Shown here: positions 8,599 to 17,504 of the stretch, in pieces | Numbering within the stretch: position 1 is the first letter of the stretch | Layout: each line of letters begins with the position of its first letter | Source: Stenotrophomonas nitritireducens | GTDB lineage: Bacteria; Pseudomonadota; Gammaproteobacteria; Xanthomonadales; Xanthomonadaceae | Direction: 5' to 3' | Assembly: GCF_001700965.1 (NCBI RefSeq) | Contig: NZ_CP016756.1 | Span: 620,001-684,000, forward strand | Length of the DNA: 64,000 bases | Notes under the pieces: model-generated | Databases searched by the model: none | Told to the model about the DNA's origin: nothing | What the model saw: only the letters and a program-made list of their open reading frames with translations | Position numbers and translations under genes: made by a program

Positions 8599-9098
8599 TG
8601 GCGCGGATCGTCCGCAGCCATCACATCTTCGGTCTGACGGGCGCGGAAGGCCTCCAGCGCGGCACCGATCTGCGGCTGCTCGGCAGCCAGCATGGCGGCG
8701 GCAAACAGCGCGGCATTGGATGCACCGGCATTGCCGATGGCAAAGGTCGCCACGGGAATCCCGGCTGGCATCTGCACGATCGACAGCAGCGAATCCATGC
8801 CGTTAAGCGCCTTTGACTGCACCGGCACACCGAGCACCGGCACCGCCGTCTTGGCCGCCAGCATGCCCGGCAGGTGCGCCGCGCCACCAGCACCGCCAAT
8901 GATGGCGCGCAGGCCACGCGGGCCCGCCTGTTCGGCATAGCTGAACAGCACGTCCGGCGTGCGGTGCGCCGACACTACCTTCACTTCGTAGGGAACACCC
9001 AAAGCGTCAAGCTTTTGAGCGGCGTGCTGCATGGTTTCCCAGTCCGAGCGGGAACCCATCACGATGCCGACTAGCGGCGCGGGGTGGTTTGGGGTCAT
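8595..9098 (-). CDS. purE: N5-carboxyaminoimidazole ribonucleotide mutase
   Basis: The 167-residue protein has the class I PurE signature: [10 protein letters not shown] near the N-terminus, SAHRTPD with the conserved His, [12 protein letters not shown], and the [13 protein letters not shown] segment. It isomerises N5-CAIR to CAIR. It is the first gene of a purEK operon and overlaps purK by four bases. The Trm112-like gene starts on the opposite strand 59 bases from the purE start, so the two promoters are back to back. Confidence 0.95.
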   Translation of the reverse strand: MTPNHPAPLVGIVMGSRSDWETMQHAAQKLDALGVPYEVKVVSAHRTPDVLFSYAEQAGPRGLRAIIGGAGGAAHLPGMLAAKTAVPVLGVPVQSKALNGMDSLLSIVQMPAGIPVATFAIGNAGASNAALFAAAMLAAEQPQIGAALEAFRARQTEDVMAADDPRQ

Positions 9099-9157
9099 TG
9101 GCCGTCACCTGCTGCAAAGACGTATTCTAGCCGTCTTCCCCGCAAGACCACGACCCG

Positions 9158-9427
9158 ATGGATCGCAAACTACTCGACCTGCTTGTTTCCCCCGACACCC
9201 GCCAGCCGCTGTTCCTGCTGGAAAGCGCCGGCCTGGAAGCCCTCAACCGCGCCATCGGCGCCGGCACCGTCACCCGCGCCGATGGCAGCGCCCAGGCCCA
9301 GCCGCTGCGCGAAGCGCTGATCACCGGCGACCGCAAGCAGGTATTCCGCGTCGATGACGGCATTCCGGTGTTGCTCGCCGATGAAGCCATCGCCACCGCC
9401 CAGATCACCGACTTCCCGGCCAAATAA
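9158..9427 (+). CDS. Trm112/YcaR family small protein
   Basis: The 89-residue protein matches the Trm112-like family: an N-terminal MDRKLLDLLVSPDTRQPL element and a C-terminal GIPVLLADEA, around a longer than usual middle. Eukaryotic and archaeal Trm112 activates methyltransferases; the bacterial role is not settled. It has none of the zinc cysteines. It overlaps nadC by one base (TAATG), so both are co-translated. No strong ribosome-binding site is seen before the ATG. Confidence 0.8.
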   Translation: MDRKLLDLLVSPDTRQPLFLLESAGLEALNRAIGAGTVTRADGSAQAQPLREALITGDRKQVFRVDDGIPVLLADEAIATAQITDFPAK

Positions 9428-10284
9428 TGCTGCCGCATCCGCCCCTGGCCCCGCCGCAGGAACAGATTGAGGCCGATGTCGCCCGTGCCCTGGCCGAAGA
9501 CATCGGCAGCGGCGACGTCACCGCCGCTCTGTTGCCCGATACCGCCGATATCGCCTACCTGCTGTGCAAGCAGGACGCGGTGATCGCTGGCCGCCCCTGG
9601 TTTGATGCCACACACCGTGCGCTCGACCCCCAGGTGCAGATCGCCTGGCGGGTGCTGGAAGGCGATCACGTCAGCGCCGGCACTGTATTGGCGACTCTGC
9701 AGGGGCGCAGCCGCAGCCTGGTCAGCGCCGAACGTACCTCGCTCAACTTCCTGCAGACCCTGTCCGGCACCGCCACCACCACCGCGCGCCATGTAGCGGC
9801 AGTGGCAGGCACCAAGGCGCGCATCCTGGACACCCGCAAAACCCTGCCCGGCCTGCGCCTGGCGCAGAAATACGCGGTGCGCTGCGGCGGCGGCGACAAC
9901 CACCGCATCGGCCTGTTCGATACGGTGATGCTGAAGGAAAACCATATCCGCGCCGCCGGCTCGTTGACTGCCGCCGTGCACGCCGCACGTGCGCAGCAAC
10001 CGAAGCTGCCACTGGTGGTGGAGGTGGAGGACCTGCAGCAGCTGCAGGAAGCCCTGGCCGCGGGCTGCGAGCGCATCCTGATCGACGACTTCAGCCCGGC
10101 CATGCGCCGCGACGCCGTGCGCATTACCGCCGGGCGGATTCCGCTGGAGGTCTCCGGCAGCGTCGACCTGACCAGCCTGCGCGCCATTGCCGAAGACGGC
10201 GTGGACTGCATTTCCATCGGCGGGCTGACCAAGCATGTGCAGGCCGTCGACCTGTCGCTGAAGCTGGGTCCACCACCGGGCTGA
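9427..10284 (+). CDS. nadC: Nicotinate-nucleotide pyrophosphorylase (quinolinate phosphoribosyltransferase)
   Basis: The 285-residue enzyme makes nicotinate mononucleotide from quinolinate and PRPP in de novo NAD synthesis. Seen motifs are the N-terminal DIGSGDVT, then TRKTLPGLR, KYAVRCGGGDNHR, the metal/PRPP segment LIDDFSP and the GSVDL and DCISIGGLTKH loops near the C-terminus. Length and motif order match the family. The start codon overlaps the stop of the Trm112-like gene. Confidence 0.95.
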   Translation: MLPHPPLAPPQEQIEADVARALAEDIGSGDVTAALLPDTADIAYLLCKQDAVIAGRPWFDATHRALDPQVQIAWRVLEGDHVSAGTVLATLQGRSRSLVSAERTSLNFLQTLSGTATTTARHVAAVAGTKARILDTRKTLPGLRLAQKYAVRCGGGDNHRIGLFDTVMLKENHIRAAGSLTAAVHAARAQQPKLPLVVEVEDLQQLQEALAAGCERILIDDFSPAMRRDAVRITAGRIPLEVSGSVDLTSLRAIAEDGVDCISIGGLTKHVQAVDLSLKLGPPPG

Positions 10285-10345
10285 CTCACGGCGCGCATGC
10301 AGGCCCGGCTGCGACACTTTCCCAACCTCTTTCGCGGAGCCTGCT

Positions 10346-11320
10346 GTGGCCTACCGATACCTGCTGTGCGGCATGACCTTGTTGCTCCCCGCCCTGCCTG
10401 CGATGGCAGCGGAAGCCTGCGATATCCCGCCACGCTATGGCGTCAGCGAGGTCGCAAAGGCGGTCGTGGCAGCCGCATGCGGCGAGCACCGGCTGTGGTA
10501 TCGGCCCTTCATCGACCGTGATGGCCGCATCGCCAGCCTCGGCGTCACCGAAGCGGAGAACGAGCACCTGGCCGACAACGGCCTGATCGCCTGGCAGCGG
10601 GTAGCCGGCTACTGGCGCGAGAGCGCCACGCTGGGCCCGATGGGCGCCATCGCCGGTGCCAGCAGCTGCGCACAACCGGCCGGTAGTCGTTACACCGACA
10701 GCGACTGCCGCGCGTTCCTGATCGACAACCCATGGTCAGCGGCCTTCATCTCCTGGGTGATGACCCGCGCCGCCGTGCCCGGCTTTACCCGCTCGCCGCG
10801 CCATATCGACTACATACGCGCCGCCTATCAGGGCGGCAGCAACGGCATGCCGTACCGGCTGGCCGACCCGGCTAGCGAAAAACCCGCGCCCGGTGACATG
10901 CTGTGCTTCCTGCGCGACCGCAGCAGCACCCTGAACTACAGCGGGCTGATTCAGGCACTGGGCAGCGGCCGCACCGGCAACTGGAAATCGCATTGCGAAA
11001 TCGTGGTCAGCGCTAATATGGGCGGCGACCGCACGCTTTATCTGATCGGCGGCAACGTTGCCAATTCGGTGGTGATGCGCAAGCTCATGCTCGACCGCAC
11101 CGGCGTGATCGAGCTACCCAAGGCCAATGCTGCGTCGGCAAGCACCTCCCTCATCGAGCAGAACTGCTCCCCGGGCCACGAAGAAGAGTGCAACCTCAAC
11201 CGACAGGACTGGGCCGCACTGCTGAAGCTGACCGCCACCAACCCGGCTCCGGCCTTCAACTCCACCGCGCCACTGCCGCCGCCTCCGGACGAGCCCATTC
11301 CAGTGCCGGTCACCCACTGA
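10346..11320 (+). CDS. Secreted DUF2272 protein
   Basis: The 324-residue protein starts at a GTG with GGAG about 8 bases before it. A signal peptide (hydrophobic LLPALPAMA, cleavage after about residue 21) is followed by a domain with SAAFISWVM and KPAPGDMLCF, typical of DUF2272, a group distantly related to NlpC/P60-like and amidase proteins. Conserved cysteines and a HCEIVV motif, where a catalytic His could sit, are seen. The C-terminus is a proline-rich tail. A role at the cell wall is inference from the fold family and export. Confidence 0.72.
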   Translation: MAYRYLLCGMTLLLPALPAMAAEACDIPPRYGVSEVAKAVVAAACGEHRLWYRPFIDRDGRIASLGVTEAENEHLADNGLIAWQRVAGYWRESATLGPMGAIAGASSCAQPAGSRYTDSDCRAFLIDNPWSAAFISWVMTRAAVPGFTRSPRHIDYIRAAYQGGSNGMPYRLADPASEKPAPGDMLCFLRDRSSTLNYSGLIQALGSGRTGNWKSHCEIVVSANMGGDRTLYLIGGNVANSVVMRKLMLDRTGVIELPKANAASASTSLIEQNCSPGHEEECNLNRQDWAALLKLTATNPAPAFNSTAPLPPPPDEPIPVPVTH

Positions 11321-11395
11321 GATTGGCGGGCGCGCGGATACACATCACCGATGCGGGGGCTGCGCAGGGGCGAGTGGATCGCCTAAAGTGAGGGC

Positions 11396-11746
11396 ATGCC
11401 TACCCTTCTTATCCTGATGATTGTCGGCGCGATCGGCTTTGCGTTCTGGGACCGCTCCCGCGCCGCTGCCGACCGCGCCACCGAACTGGGCCGCAATGCC
11501 TGCCGCGCCGCTGACGTGCAATGGCTGGACCAGAGCGTGCACAGCACCGGGCTGCGCCTGTGCCGCCTGCCCAATGGCTGGCTGGGCTTCGAGCGCAGCT
11601 TTCGTTTCGACTATTCCTACGACGGCCAGGACCGACATACCGGACGCATGGTATTGCGCGGCCGCGAACTGATCTCGTTCAGCGGCCCCGCCGCCGCCCA
11701 GATCGGCCGCCTGCGCAAAAGCACCGAAGAAGCCGAAGACATCTAA
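11396..11746 (+). CDS. DUF3301 family membrane-anchored protein
   Basis: The 116-residue protein has one N-terminal membrane segment (residues 3-18), a short charged stretch, then a soluble part with CxxADVQWLDQSV, LRLCRLPNGW and ERSFRFDYS, as in DUF3301 proteins of gammaproteobacteria. The function of the family is unknown. The gene stands alone and is followed directly by the tandem repeat block at 11756. Confidence 0.72.
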   Translation: MPTLLILMIVGAIGFAFWDRSRAAADRATELGRNACRAADVQWLDQSVHSTGLRLCRLPNGWLGFERSFRFDYSYDGQDRHTGRMVLRGRELISFSGPAAAQIGRLRKSTEEAEDI

Positions 11747-11755
11747 GCCCGCCAT

Positions 11756-12270
11756 GTAGTGCCGAGCCATGCTCGGCAAGGGCCTTACCGATATACCCGA
11801 ACATGTGGAAGCGGCGTCAGCCGCGAAGCTGGTGCATCACCAGATCGCGGATATTCCGCAATCCCAAGGTCTACTGGCTTCGCGGCTGACGCCGCCCCCA
11901 CAAGGCCAACCCACCGCTCAAAGCGAACCGCCTCGGTAGTGCCGAGCCATGCTCGGCAGAGGCCTTACCGATATACCCGAACTGTAGGAGCGGCATCAGC
12001 CGCGAAGCTGGTGCATCGCCAGATCCCGGGTATTCCGCAATCCAAAGGTCTACCGGCTTCGCGGCTCATGCCGCTCCCACAAGGCCAACCCGTCGCTCAA
12101 AGCGGACCGCTTCGGTAGTACCGAGCCATGCTCGGCAGAGGCCTTACCAATACACCCTCCCGAGATGTGGGAGCGGCATGAGCCGCGAAGCTGGTGCACC
12201 ATCCGATCGCGGGCATCCAGCAACCCGAAGATCTACCGGCTTCGCGGCTGATGCCGCTCCTACAAAAGCA
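11756..12270. repeat. Three tandem ~180-bp composite repeat units
   Basis: Three head-to-tail copies start at 11756, 11936 and 12115 (spacing 180 and 179). Each copy has a SMAG-type hairpin starting with GTAG, a conserved AGGCCTTACC spacer, then a GGAGCGGC..GCCGCGAAGC REP and, about 70 bases on, its inverted partner. The block fills the 575-bp gap between the DUF3301 gene and sspB. Copy 3 differs most and lacks the tail. No open frame here is credible. Confidence 0.9.
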
Positions 12271-12284
12271 ATTGGCGTAGCCGG

Positions 12285-12317
12285 CACAAAACAAAACCGC
12301 CGCCTTGCGGCGGCGGT
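12285..12317 (-). terminator. Rho-independent terminator of sspB
   Basis: An 8-bp G+C stem (12297-12304 with 12309-12316, loop TTGC) follows the sspB stop codon at once and is followed on the minus strand by TTTTGTTTTG. Confidence 0.85.
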
Positions 12318-12321
12318 GGAA

Positions 12322-12756
12322 TTATTTGACTACCCGCAGGAACGGGCGCTTGGCCGTCGGCTGTGGCCGCTCTGGCGGATCGGTCGGCGGCGTGTCGTCA
12401 TCGTCCGGCGTGGTATCGGTACCGGGGATGTCATCGGGCAAGGCCATGCCCTGCCCGGTCTCGCGCGCATATACTGCCAGCACCGCGGAAATCGGCACAT
12501 ATACCGGGAAACTGGTTCCAGAAAAACGCGCGGTGAAGCTCACCGCATCATTGTCGATATGCAGGCCAACCACGGCACGCTCGGCGATATTGAGCACAAC
12601 CCGGTCTTCCTTGACCGCACTGCTCGGTACCTGCACGCCGGGCACGCCGGCATCAACCATCACGTGCGGGGTCATGCCGTTATCGTTGATCCACTCCACC
12701 AACGCCCGTAGTAAATACGGCCGGTGGCTGCTCATCCGGAAAGTTTCTTCAGTCAT
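12322..12756 (-). CDS. sspB: ClpXP protease specificity-enhancing factor
   Basis: The 144-residue protein has the SspB dimer/ssrA-binding domain (SSHRPYLLRALVEWINDNG at the N-terminus, PVYVPISAVLAVYARE near residue 95), a flexible acidic linker, and ends in RPFLRVVK, the ClpX-docking tail. It tethers ssrA-tagged proteins to ClpXP. It follows sspA in the same direction, as in E. coli, but with an 80-bp gap that contains a hairpin. Confidence 0.94.
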   Translation of the reverse strand: MTEETFRMSSHRPYLLRALVEWINDNGMTPHVMVDAGVPGVQVPSSAVKEDRVVLNIAERAVVGLHIDNDAVSFTARFSGTSFPVYVPISAVLAVYARETGQGMALPDDIPGTDTTPDDDDTPPTDPPERPQPTAKRPFLRVVK

Positions 12757-12785
12757 GTCATAAGTGTACGCGGCATTGAAGCGCG

Positions 12786-12807
12786 ATCGCCGCCCGAAGG
12801 CGGCAAT
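12786..12807 (-). terminator. Hairpin between sspA and sspB
   Basis: An 8-9 bp stem closed by a stable UUCG-type tetraloop lies 30 bases after the sspA stop codon. There is no clear T run after it, so it could be a weak terminator or a 3'-end stabilising hairpin. Confidence 0.4.
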
Positions 12808-12837
12808 CGATAAGTTCAGATACAGCCAGGCGTTGCC

Positions 12838-13473
12838 TCAGCCGGGCAGCTCCCGCAGCTTTTTTTCCTGGTCGGTCAGGCTGCGGATGAAACCCGGGTG
12901 GCGGAAAATGCGGTTGCCGTAATCCTCGATGGCCTTGCCATCCTTGGGCAGCGCAACCCCCAACGATTCCAGCCGCCAGATGATCGGTGCCATCGCGCAA
13001 TCGGCCAGGCTCATTTCCGGATTGAGAAAGAACTTCGACGCCTTGAACAGCGGTACCGATTGCGCCACCAGTTCCTTCAAGCGCTTGCGTCCGGCCTCGG
13101 ACTGGGTCTTGTTGCCCAGCTGAATGGCCTGCACCTGCGGCACCCAGTCATGCTCGATGCGCAGCATCGCCAGGCGCAGACGCGCACGCGACAGCGGATC
13201 GACCGGCATCAACGGCGGATGCGGGTAGCGCTCGTCCAGGTACTCGCTGACCACCGAGGCCGCGTACAGCACCAGTTCGCGCTCGACCAGGGTCGGCACC
13301 GAGTGGTACGGGTTCAGGTCGATCAGGTCTTCCGGTGGATTCTGCGCATCGACCGGCACCAGATCGTAAGTCACGCCCTTGGCAGCCAGCACCAACCGCA
13401 CCCGGTGACACAGGGCGTCATCGTTGGCAGAGAACAAAGTCAGGGTATTACGCATACGCACACTCGCCGCCAT
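12838..13473 (-). CDS. sspA: Stringent starvation protein A (glutathione S-transferase fold)
   Basis: The 211-residue protein has an N-terminal thioredoxin-like domain (LTLFSANDDALCHRVRLVL, then NPYHSVPTLVERE) and an all-helical C-terminal domain (SLADCAMAPIIWRL), as in SspA. SspA binds RNA polymerase holoenzyme and helps cells survive starvation and acid. The ATG at 13473 has GGAGAG about 7 bases upstream; a TTG one codon earlier is in frame but less likely. It lies between petABC and sspB, all on one strand. Confidence 0.92.
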   Translation of the reverse strand: MAASVRMRNTLTLFSANDDALCHRVRLVLAAKGVTYDLVPVDAQNPPEDLIDLNPYHSVPTLVERELVLYAASVVSEYLDERYPHPPLMPVDPLSRARLRLAMLRIEHDWVPQVQAIQLGNKTQSEAGRKRLKELVAQSVPLFKASKFFLNPEMSLADCAMAPIIWRLESLGVALPKDGKAIEDYGNRIFRHPGFIRSLTDQEKKLRELPG

Positions 13474-13615
13474 CAAAGGCTCTCCATCGGTCGGATTCCG
13501 CCAACCTTAAGGCCCCGCCAGCCCATTGCCGACGGTGACCACGGTTACCCGAGTGTGCCAAGCCATGGGCGCAATTGCCAAGGCCCCCCTTGCACACCCC
13601 AGGCTTACACCAGGC

Positions 13616-14359
13616 TCAATGTACGTCTTTCCAGTATTCGGTCTTGACCAGATAGGCCAGGAAGGTCAGCAGGGCCAGGAACAACACCACCCACACCCCC
13701 AGGCTCTGCCGCTTCAGCGCAGCCGGCTCGCCGGCGTATTCAAGGAAGTTGGTGATGTCGCGCACGGTCTGGTCGTAGCTGCGCGGATCCACCTTGCCCG
13801 GGTGCGCCAGCTTCAATCCCACCACCGGCGGCTCCAACCCTTCCTGCTCGGCCTTGCCATGAATCGCATGCTGCATGCCCTGCAGCTCCCATAGCGGGTT
13901 GGGCATGGACGCATTCGGGAACACGGCGTTGTTCCAGCCCAGCGGCCGTGACTCATCCACATAGAACGACTTGAGGTAGCTGTAGATCCAGTCGCTGCCG
14001 CGCACGCGCGCGATCAGGCTCAGGTCCGGCGGCATCTTGCCGAACCACTTGGTCGCCTCGTCGTGCGGCATTGCCACCTGGATCTGCTCGCCGTAAGCGG
14101 CACCGGTGAAGTTGAGGTTGTCCATCACCTGCTGCTCGGTGAGCCCCAGGTCGTCCCCCATCCGCGAATAGCGCAGGTATTTGAGCGAGTGGCAGCCCGA
14201 GCAGTAACTCATGTAGGCCTGCGCGCCACGCTGCAATGAGGCGCGGTCGCCCAGGTCATTGCCGGCCTGCATCAGCTTGCCGCCGCCGGAAGCAAACGCC
14301 GGGGCACAGAACAACATCGCGGCAGCCAAGGCCAGCCGCACAATCCACTTGTCAGTCAT
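13616..14359 (-). CDS. petC: Cytochrome c1 of the bc1 complex
   Basis: The 247-residue protein has a signal peptide (about residues 1-23), the covalent heme motif CSGCH at residues 53-57, the axial-methionine region PNASMPNPLW and one C-terminal membrane helix (about residues 222-240) that anchors it in the inner membrane. It passes electrons from the Rieske protein to soluble cytochrome c or an oxidase. It overlaps petB by 8 bases and is the last gene of the petABC operon. Confidence 0.95.
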   Translation of the reverse strand: MTDKWIVRLALAAAMLFCAPAFASGGGKLMQAGNDLGDRASLQRGAQAYMSYCSGCHSLKYLRYSRMGDDLGLTEQQVMDNLNFTGAAYGEQIQVAMPHDEATKWFGKMPPDLSLIARVRGSDWIYSYLKSFYVDESRPLGWNNAVFPNASMPNPLWELQGMQHAIHGKAEQEGLEPPVVGLKLAHPGKVDPRSYDQTVRDITNFLEYAGEPAALKRQSLGVWVVLFLALLTFLAYLVKTEYWKDVH

Positions 14360-15614
14360 GCGTCGTCACCCGGTCCGGTACCTGCTTGGTGCTGTCGATC
14401 TTCGTCCAAAGCGGCATGGTGATGAAGAAGGCGAAGTACAGGAAGGTCAACACGCGGCCTACCCAGGTTTCCCAGATCGCCGTGCCGGGGCCGGAACCAA
14501 TCACGCCCAGCCACACGAAGCACACCACCAGGATGCCGAGCATCACCTTGGAGATCGGGCCGCGGTAGCGCACCGACTTGACCTTGGCCTTGTCCAGCCA
14601 TGGCACCAGGAACAGGATGGCAATGGCCGAGAACATCACCATCACGCCACCGAGCTTGTTCGGCACCACCCGCAACATCGCGTAATACGGCGTGTAGTAC
14701 CAGACCGGCTTGATGTGCTCCGGCGTCACCAGCCGGTTGGCTTCGGTGAAGTTGTCATGCTCCAGGAACAGGCCGCCGAACACCGGCGCGAAGAAGATGA
14801 TGAAGGCCGCCAGGGTAAGCAGGAAGCCGACCCCAACCAGATCCTTGACCGTGTAATACGGATGGAACGGAATGCCATCGGCCGGTGCAGTCGGCGACCA
14901 GCGGTTGCCCTTTGGCCCCTTCTTGATTTCCACGCCGTCCGGATTGTTGGAGCCCACTTCATGCAGCGCACCCAGATGCAGCACCACCAGCAACAGCAGC
15001 ACCAGCGGCATGGCAATCACGTGCAGCGCGAAGAAGCGGTTGAGCGTGGCATCGCCGGGCAGGTAATCGCCCATGATCCATTCGGTCAACCCATTGCCGA
15101 TCACCGGAATGGCGCCGAACAGCGAGATGATTACCTTCGCGCCCCAGAACGACATCTGGCCCCAAGGCAGCACGTAGCCCATGAAGGCTTCGGCCATCAG
15201 CACCAGGTAGATCAGCATGCCCAGGATCCACACCAGCTCACGCGGCTTCTTGTAGCTGCCGTACATCAGCCCGCGGAACATGTGCAGGTAGACCACGATG
15301 AAGAACAGCGAGGCACCGGTGCTGTGCATGTAGCGGATCAGCCAGCCCCACTCCACGTCACGCATGATGTACTCGACCGAGGCGAACGCCTCGGCCGCGC
15401 TGGGTTTGAAGTGCATCGTCAGGAAGATGCCGGTGACGATCTGGTTGACCAGGATCACCATCGCCAGCGAGCCGAAGTAGTACCAGAAGTTGAAATTCTT
15501 CGGCGCGTAGTACTCGCTGACGTGCTTGCGGTACACCGGCACCAGGCCCGGCGCACGCTCATTGACCCAGTCGGCCACGCCGCTGACGGTGCGGGTAAGA
15601 ATATTGTCGGCCAT
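14352..15614 (-). CDS. petB: Cytochrome b of the bc1 complex
   Basis: The 420-residue membrane protein has about eight helices. The two pairs of heme-ligating histidines lie in helices around YMHSTGASLFF / YLHMFRG and LHVIAMPLVLLLLVVLH, and the quinol-site PEW-type loop appears as the TPEHIKPVWYY segment. It oxidises ubiquinol and recycles electrons through the Q cycle. It begins two bases after petA and overlaps petC by 8 bases. Confidence 0.95.
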   Translation of the reverse strand: MADNILTRTVSGVADWVNERAPGLVPVYRKHVSEYYAPKNFNFWYYFGSLAMVILVNQIVTGIFLTMHFKPSAAEAFASVEYIMRDVEWGWLIRYMHSTGASLFFIVVYLHMFRGLMYGSYKKPRELVWILGMLIYLVLMAEAFMGYVLPWGQMSFWGAKVIISLFGAIPVIGNGLTEWIMGDYLPGDATLNRFFALHVIAMPLVLLLLVVLHLGALHEVGSNNPDGVEIKKGPKGNRWSPTAPADGIPFHPYYTVKDLVGVGFLLTLAAFIIFFAPVFGGLFLEHDNFTEANRLVTPEHIKPVWYYTPYYAMLRVVPNKLGGVMVMFSAIAILFLVPWLDKAKVKSVRYRGPISKVMLGILVVCFVWLGVIGSGPGTAIWETWVGRVLTFLYFAFFITMPLWTKIDSTKQVPDRVTTHD

Positions 15615-15616
15615 GA

Positions 15617-16237
15617 TCAGGCTGCTCCCTGCGGATCAACGCCAATGACAAGGGTGTTGTCATCCACATAGTGGTGCGGCGGCACCAGCAGATTGATCGG
15701 CGCCGGCACGTCCTGGAACACGCGCCCGGACATGTCGAAACGCGACTTGTGGCAGGGGCAGAAATAGCCGCCTTTCCACTGCGCGTCGTAAGGCTCGGGG
15801 CGGATTTCGGCAACCATTTCCGGCGAACAGCCCAGGTGCGTGCAAAGCCCCACCAGCACCGAGATGTCCGGCTTGATCGAGCGGAACTCGGGATTGCCCT
15901 TGAGCACGTAATCCGGCTGCTGGTCCTTGTTGCCGGACTCCGGATCCTTGAGCCGTGCATCCAGGGTAGGCAAGGCCTGCAGGATGGCCTTGGACCGTTT
16001 GACGATCCAGATTGGTTGGCCGCGCCACTCCAGAATAAGCCGTTGGCCTTCCTGCAGGGCACTGATGTCGGCAGTCACCGGGGCACCGGCCAATTTGGCA
16101 CGGGCGCTGGGATTCCACGACTTGATGAAAGGAACTGCGGCGAAACCAACACCAACTGCTCCGACCACAGCGGTGGTCGCTGTCAAAAACCGCCGACGCC
16201 CGGTGTTGACTGGATCATTTACCCCATCGTTTGCCAT
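15617..16237 (-). CDS. petA: Rieske iron-sulfur subunit of the bc1 complex
   Basis: The 206-residue protein starts with a Tat-type signal that stays as a membrane anchor (GRRRFLTATT, residues 13-22, followed by a hydrophobic stretch). The 2Fe-2S ligands are in CTHLGCSP and CPCHKSRFD. It accepts electrons from ubiquinol and passes them to cytochrome c1. It is the first gene of petABC, with a likely promoter about 85-110 bases upstream. Confidence 0.95.
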   Translation of the reverse strand: MANDGVNDPVNTGRRRFLTATTAVVGAVGVGFAAVPFIKSWNPSARAKLAGAPVTADISALQEGQRLILEWRGQPIWIVKRSKAILQALPTLDARLKDPESGNKDQQPDYVLKGNPEFRSIKPDISVLVGLCTHLGCSPEMVAEIRPEPYDAQWKGGYFCPCHKSRFDMSGRVFQDVPAPINLLVPPHHYVDDNTLVIGVDPQGAA

Positions 16238-16320
16238 CCGGCACTCCGATATTGATTAGGTAGCGAGATGCTGCCAGCGGTCTGGTGGGGGCCATCCCGC
16301 TCTGAATCGAATCGTTCCGG

Positions 16321-16350
16321 AGTGTAGCGGAACGCTTAACGCTCATACAA
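16321..16350 (-). promoter_or_regulatory. Possible sigma-70 promoter of petABC
   Basis: On the minus strand TTGTAT (16350-16345) and TACACT (16326-16321) are spaced by 18 bases, each matching 4 of 6 consensus positions. The implied leader is about 75 bases. Weak by sequence alone. Confidence 0.35.
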
Positions 16351-16413
16351 CGCGATCAAACACCAGTCCGCGAAATTTGTCACGGCCTGTTGCAACAGAA
16401 ACGGAGGTGGACC

Positions 16414-17358
16414 TTACTGACGCGTGGCCTGTTCGCCACGGTAGCGGTCGGCCAGCTGCGCAACGCGCTGCACGTAGTACTGGGTCTCCTTGTAAGGAGG
16501 CACACCGCCATGACGGTCCACGGCGCCTTCGCCCGCGTTGTAGCCGGCGGCCGCCAGGGTCAGGTTGCCGTTGAAGCGGCGCAGCAGCCACGACAGGTAT
16601 TGCACGCCGCCGCGGATGTTCTGGCCGGCATCGAAGGAATCGGACACCCCGAAGCGACGCGCGGTGGGCGGCATCAGCTGCATCAGCCCCTGGGCGCCGG
16701 CGCGGCTGAGCGCGGTGGGATTGAACGCCGACTCGGCATGGATGATGGCCCGCACCACCGCTTCCTCGACACCGAACTCGCGTGCGGCCGCCGCGATCTC
16801 GGTGCTGTAGGCCTGGGTGTTGAGCCGCACCGAACCGAAGTTGACCCGCGACTGCACACCGCAGGCGAAGCAGCGCTCGATGTAGCTGTACTGGATGGTC
16901 CGCACCGTGCCGATATTGGCCACCTGGGCCGGCCGGCTGCTGGTGTAGTGGCGCACGCCATCCTTCATATAGGAATAGACCTGCCCACTGATCACCCGCT
17001 GCGCGCGCCCGGGCGAGACCGGTGCGGGAGCTGGCGTGGACGGCACCGTAGTGGGCGCGGTGCGCGCTGCCACGGCGGTGCTGGCACCAGCCTCGCTCAC
17101 CTGGCCAACCGGCAACGCCGACGCTGCGGCTGGCGCTGAGGGAACGGCGGCGGACACCGGCGCCGGCGGCACATACCGCGGCGCTTCGCGCGTGGGCCGG
17201 TAGCTGCTGACCACGCTGCAGCTGGCGCCACTGACGCGCTTGCTGACGTAATTGGGCACCCCGTCGCTGCCAATGCACTTGTACAGCGTGCCGGCACTGG
17301 TCGGCAAAGCGGCCAATGCAGCAGCAAGAACGACGGTGATCCCCAAAATCCCCTTCAT
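16414..17358 (-). CDS. Lytic transglycosylase with N-terminal DUF4124-like domain
   Basis: From the ATG at 17358 (GGGAG about 12 bases upstream) the protein is 314 residues: a signal peptide ending near TSAG, a short DUF4124-like domain ([15 protein letters not shown]), a Pro/Ala-rich linker, and a C-terminal SLT domain. The SLT catalytic Glu is in HAESAFNP, followed by [11 protein letters not shown] and [12 protein letters not shown], the standard family motifs. It cleaves peptidoglycan glycan strands with 1,6-anhydro formation in the periplasm. A cysteine pair RCFACG lies just before the SLT domain. It stands alone, divergent from miaB. Confidence 0.88.
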   Translation of the reverse strand: MKGILGITVVLAAALAALPTSAGTLYKCIGSDGVPNYVSKRVSGASCSVVSSYRPTREAPRYVPPAPVSAAVPSAPAAASALPVGQVSEAGASTAVAARTAPTTVPSTPAPAPVSPGRAQRVISGQVYSYMKDGVRHYTSSRPAQVANIGTVRTIQYSYIERCFACGVQSRVNFGSVRLNTQAYSTEIAAAAREFGVEEAVVRAIIHAESAFNPTALSRAGAQGLMQLMPPTARRFGVSDSFDAGQNIRGGVQYLSWLLRRFNGNLTLAAAGYNAGEGAVDRHGGVPPYKETQYYVQRVAQLADRYRGEQATRQ

Positions 17359-17504
17359 GGGCGGGGAGTCTCCCAGCTTCGCCAGGGCTTGCCAAGTATT
17401 TGACGCAGCAGCCTTCGTGCTGGGGCCGGCAGCCCGATACAATAGCCAGCTACGAATGCAGCCCCATGGGCTGCGTGCCCGCCCACCCGTCTGGAATAAG
17501 CGCC

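Noticed and set aside
7066..8637. Long plus-strand frame opposite purK
   Set aside because: Antisense to purK, and low-complexity in amino-acid make-up (His/Gln/Arg rich).
11756..12270. CRISPR array
   Set aside because: The regular spacing comes from three copies of one composite REP unit; repeats are palindromic, spacers are also repeated, and no cas genes are present.
14259..15671. 470-codon plus-strand frame opposite petB
   Set aside because: Mirror of petB/petC; rich in His, Gln and Asp as expected of antisense frames here.
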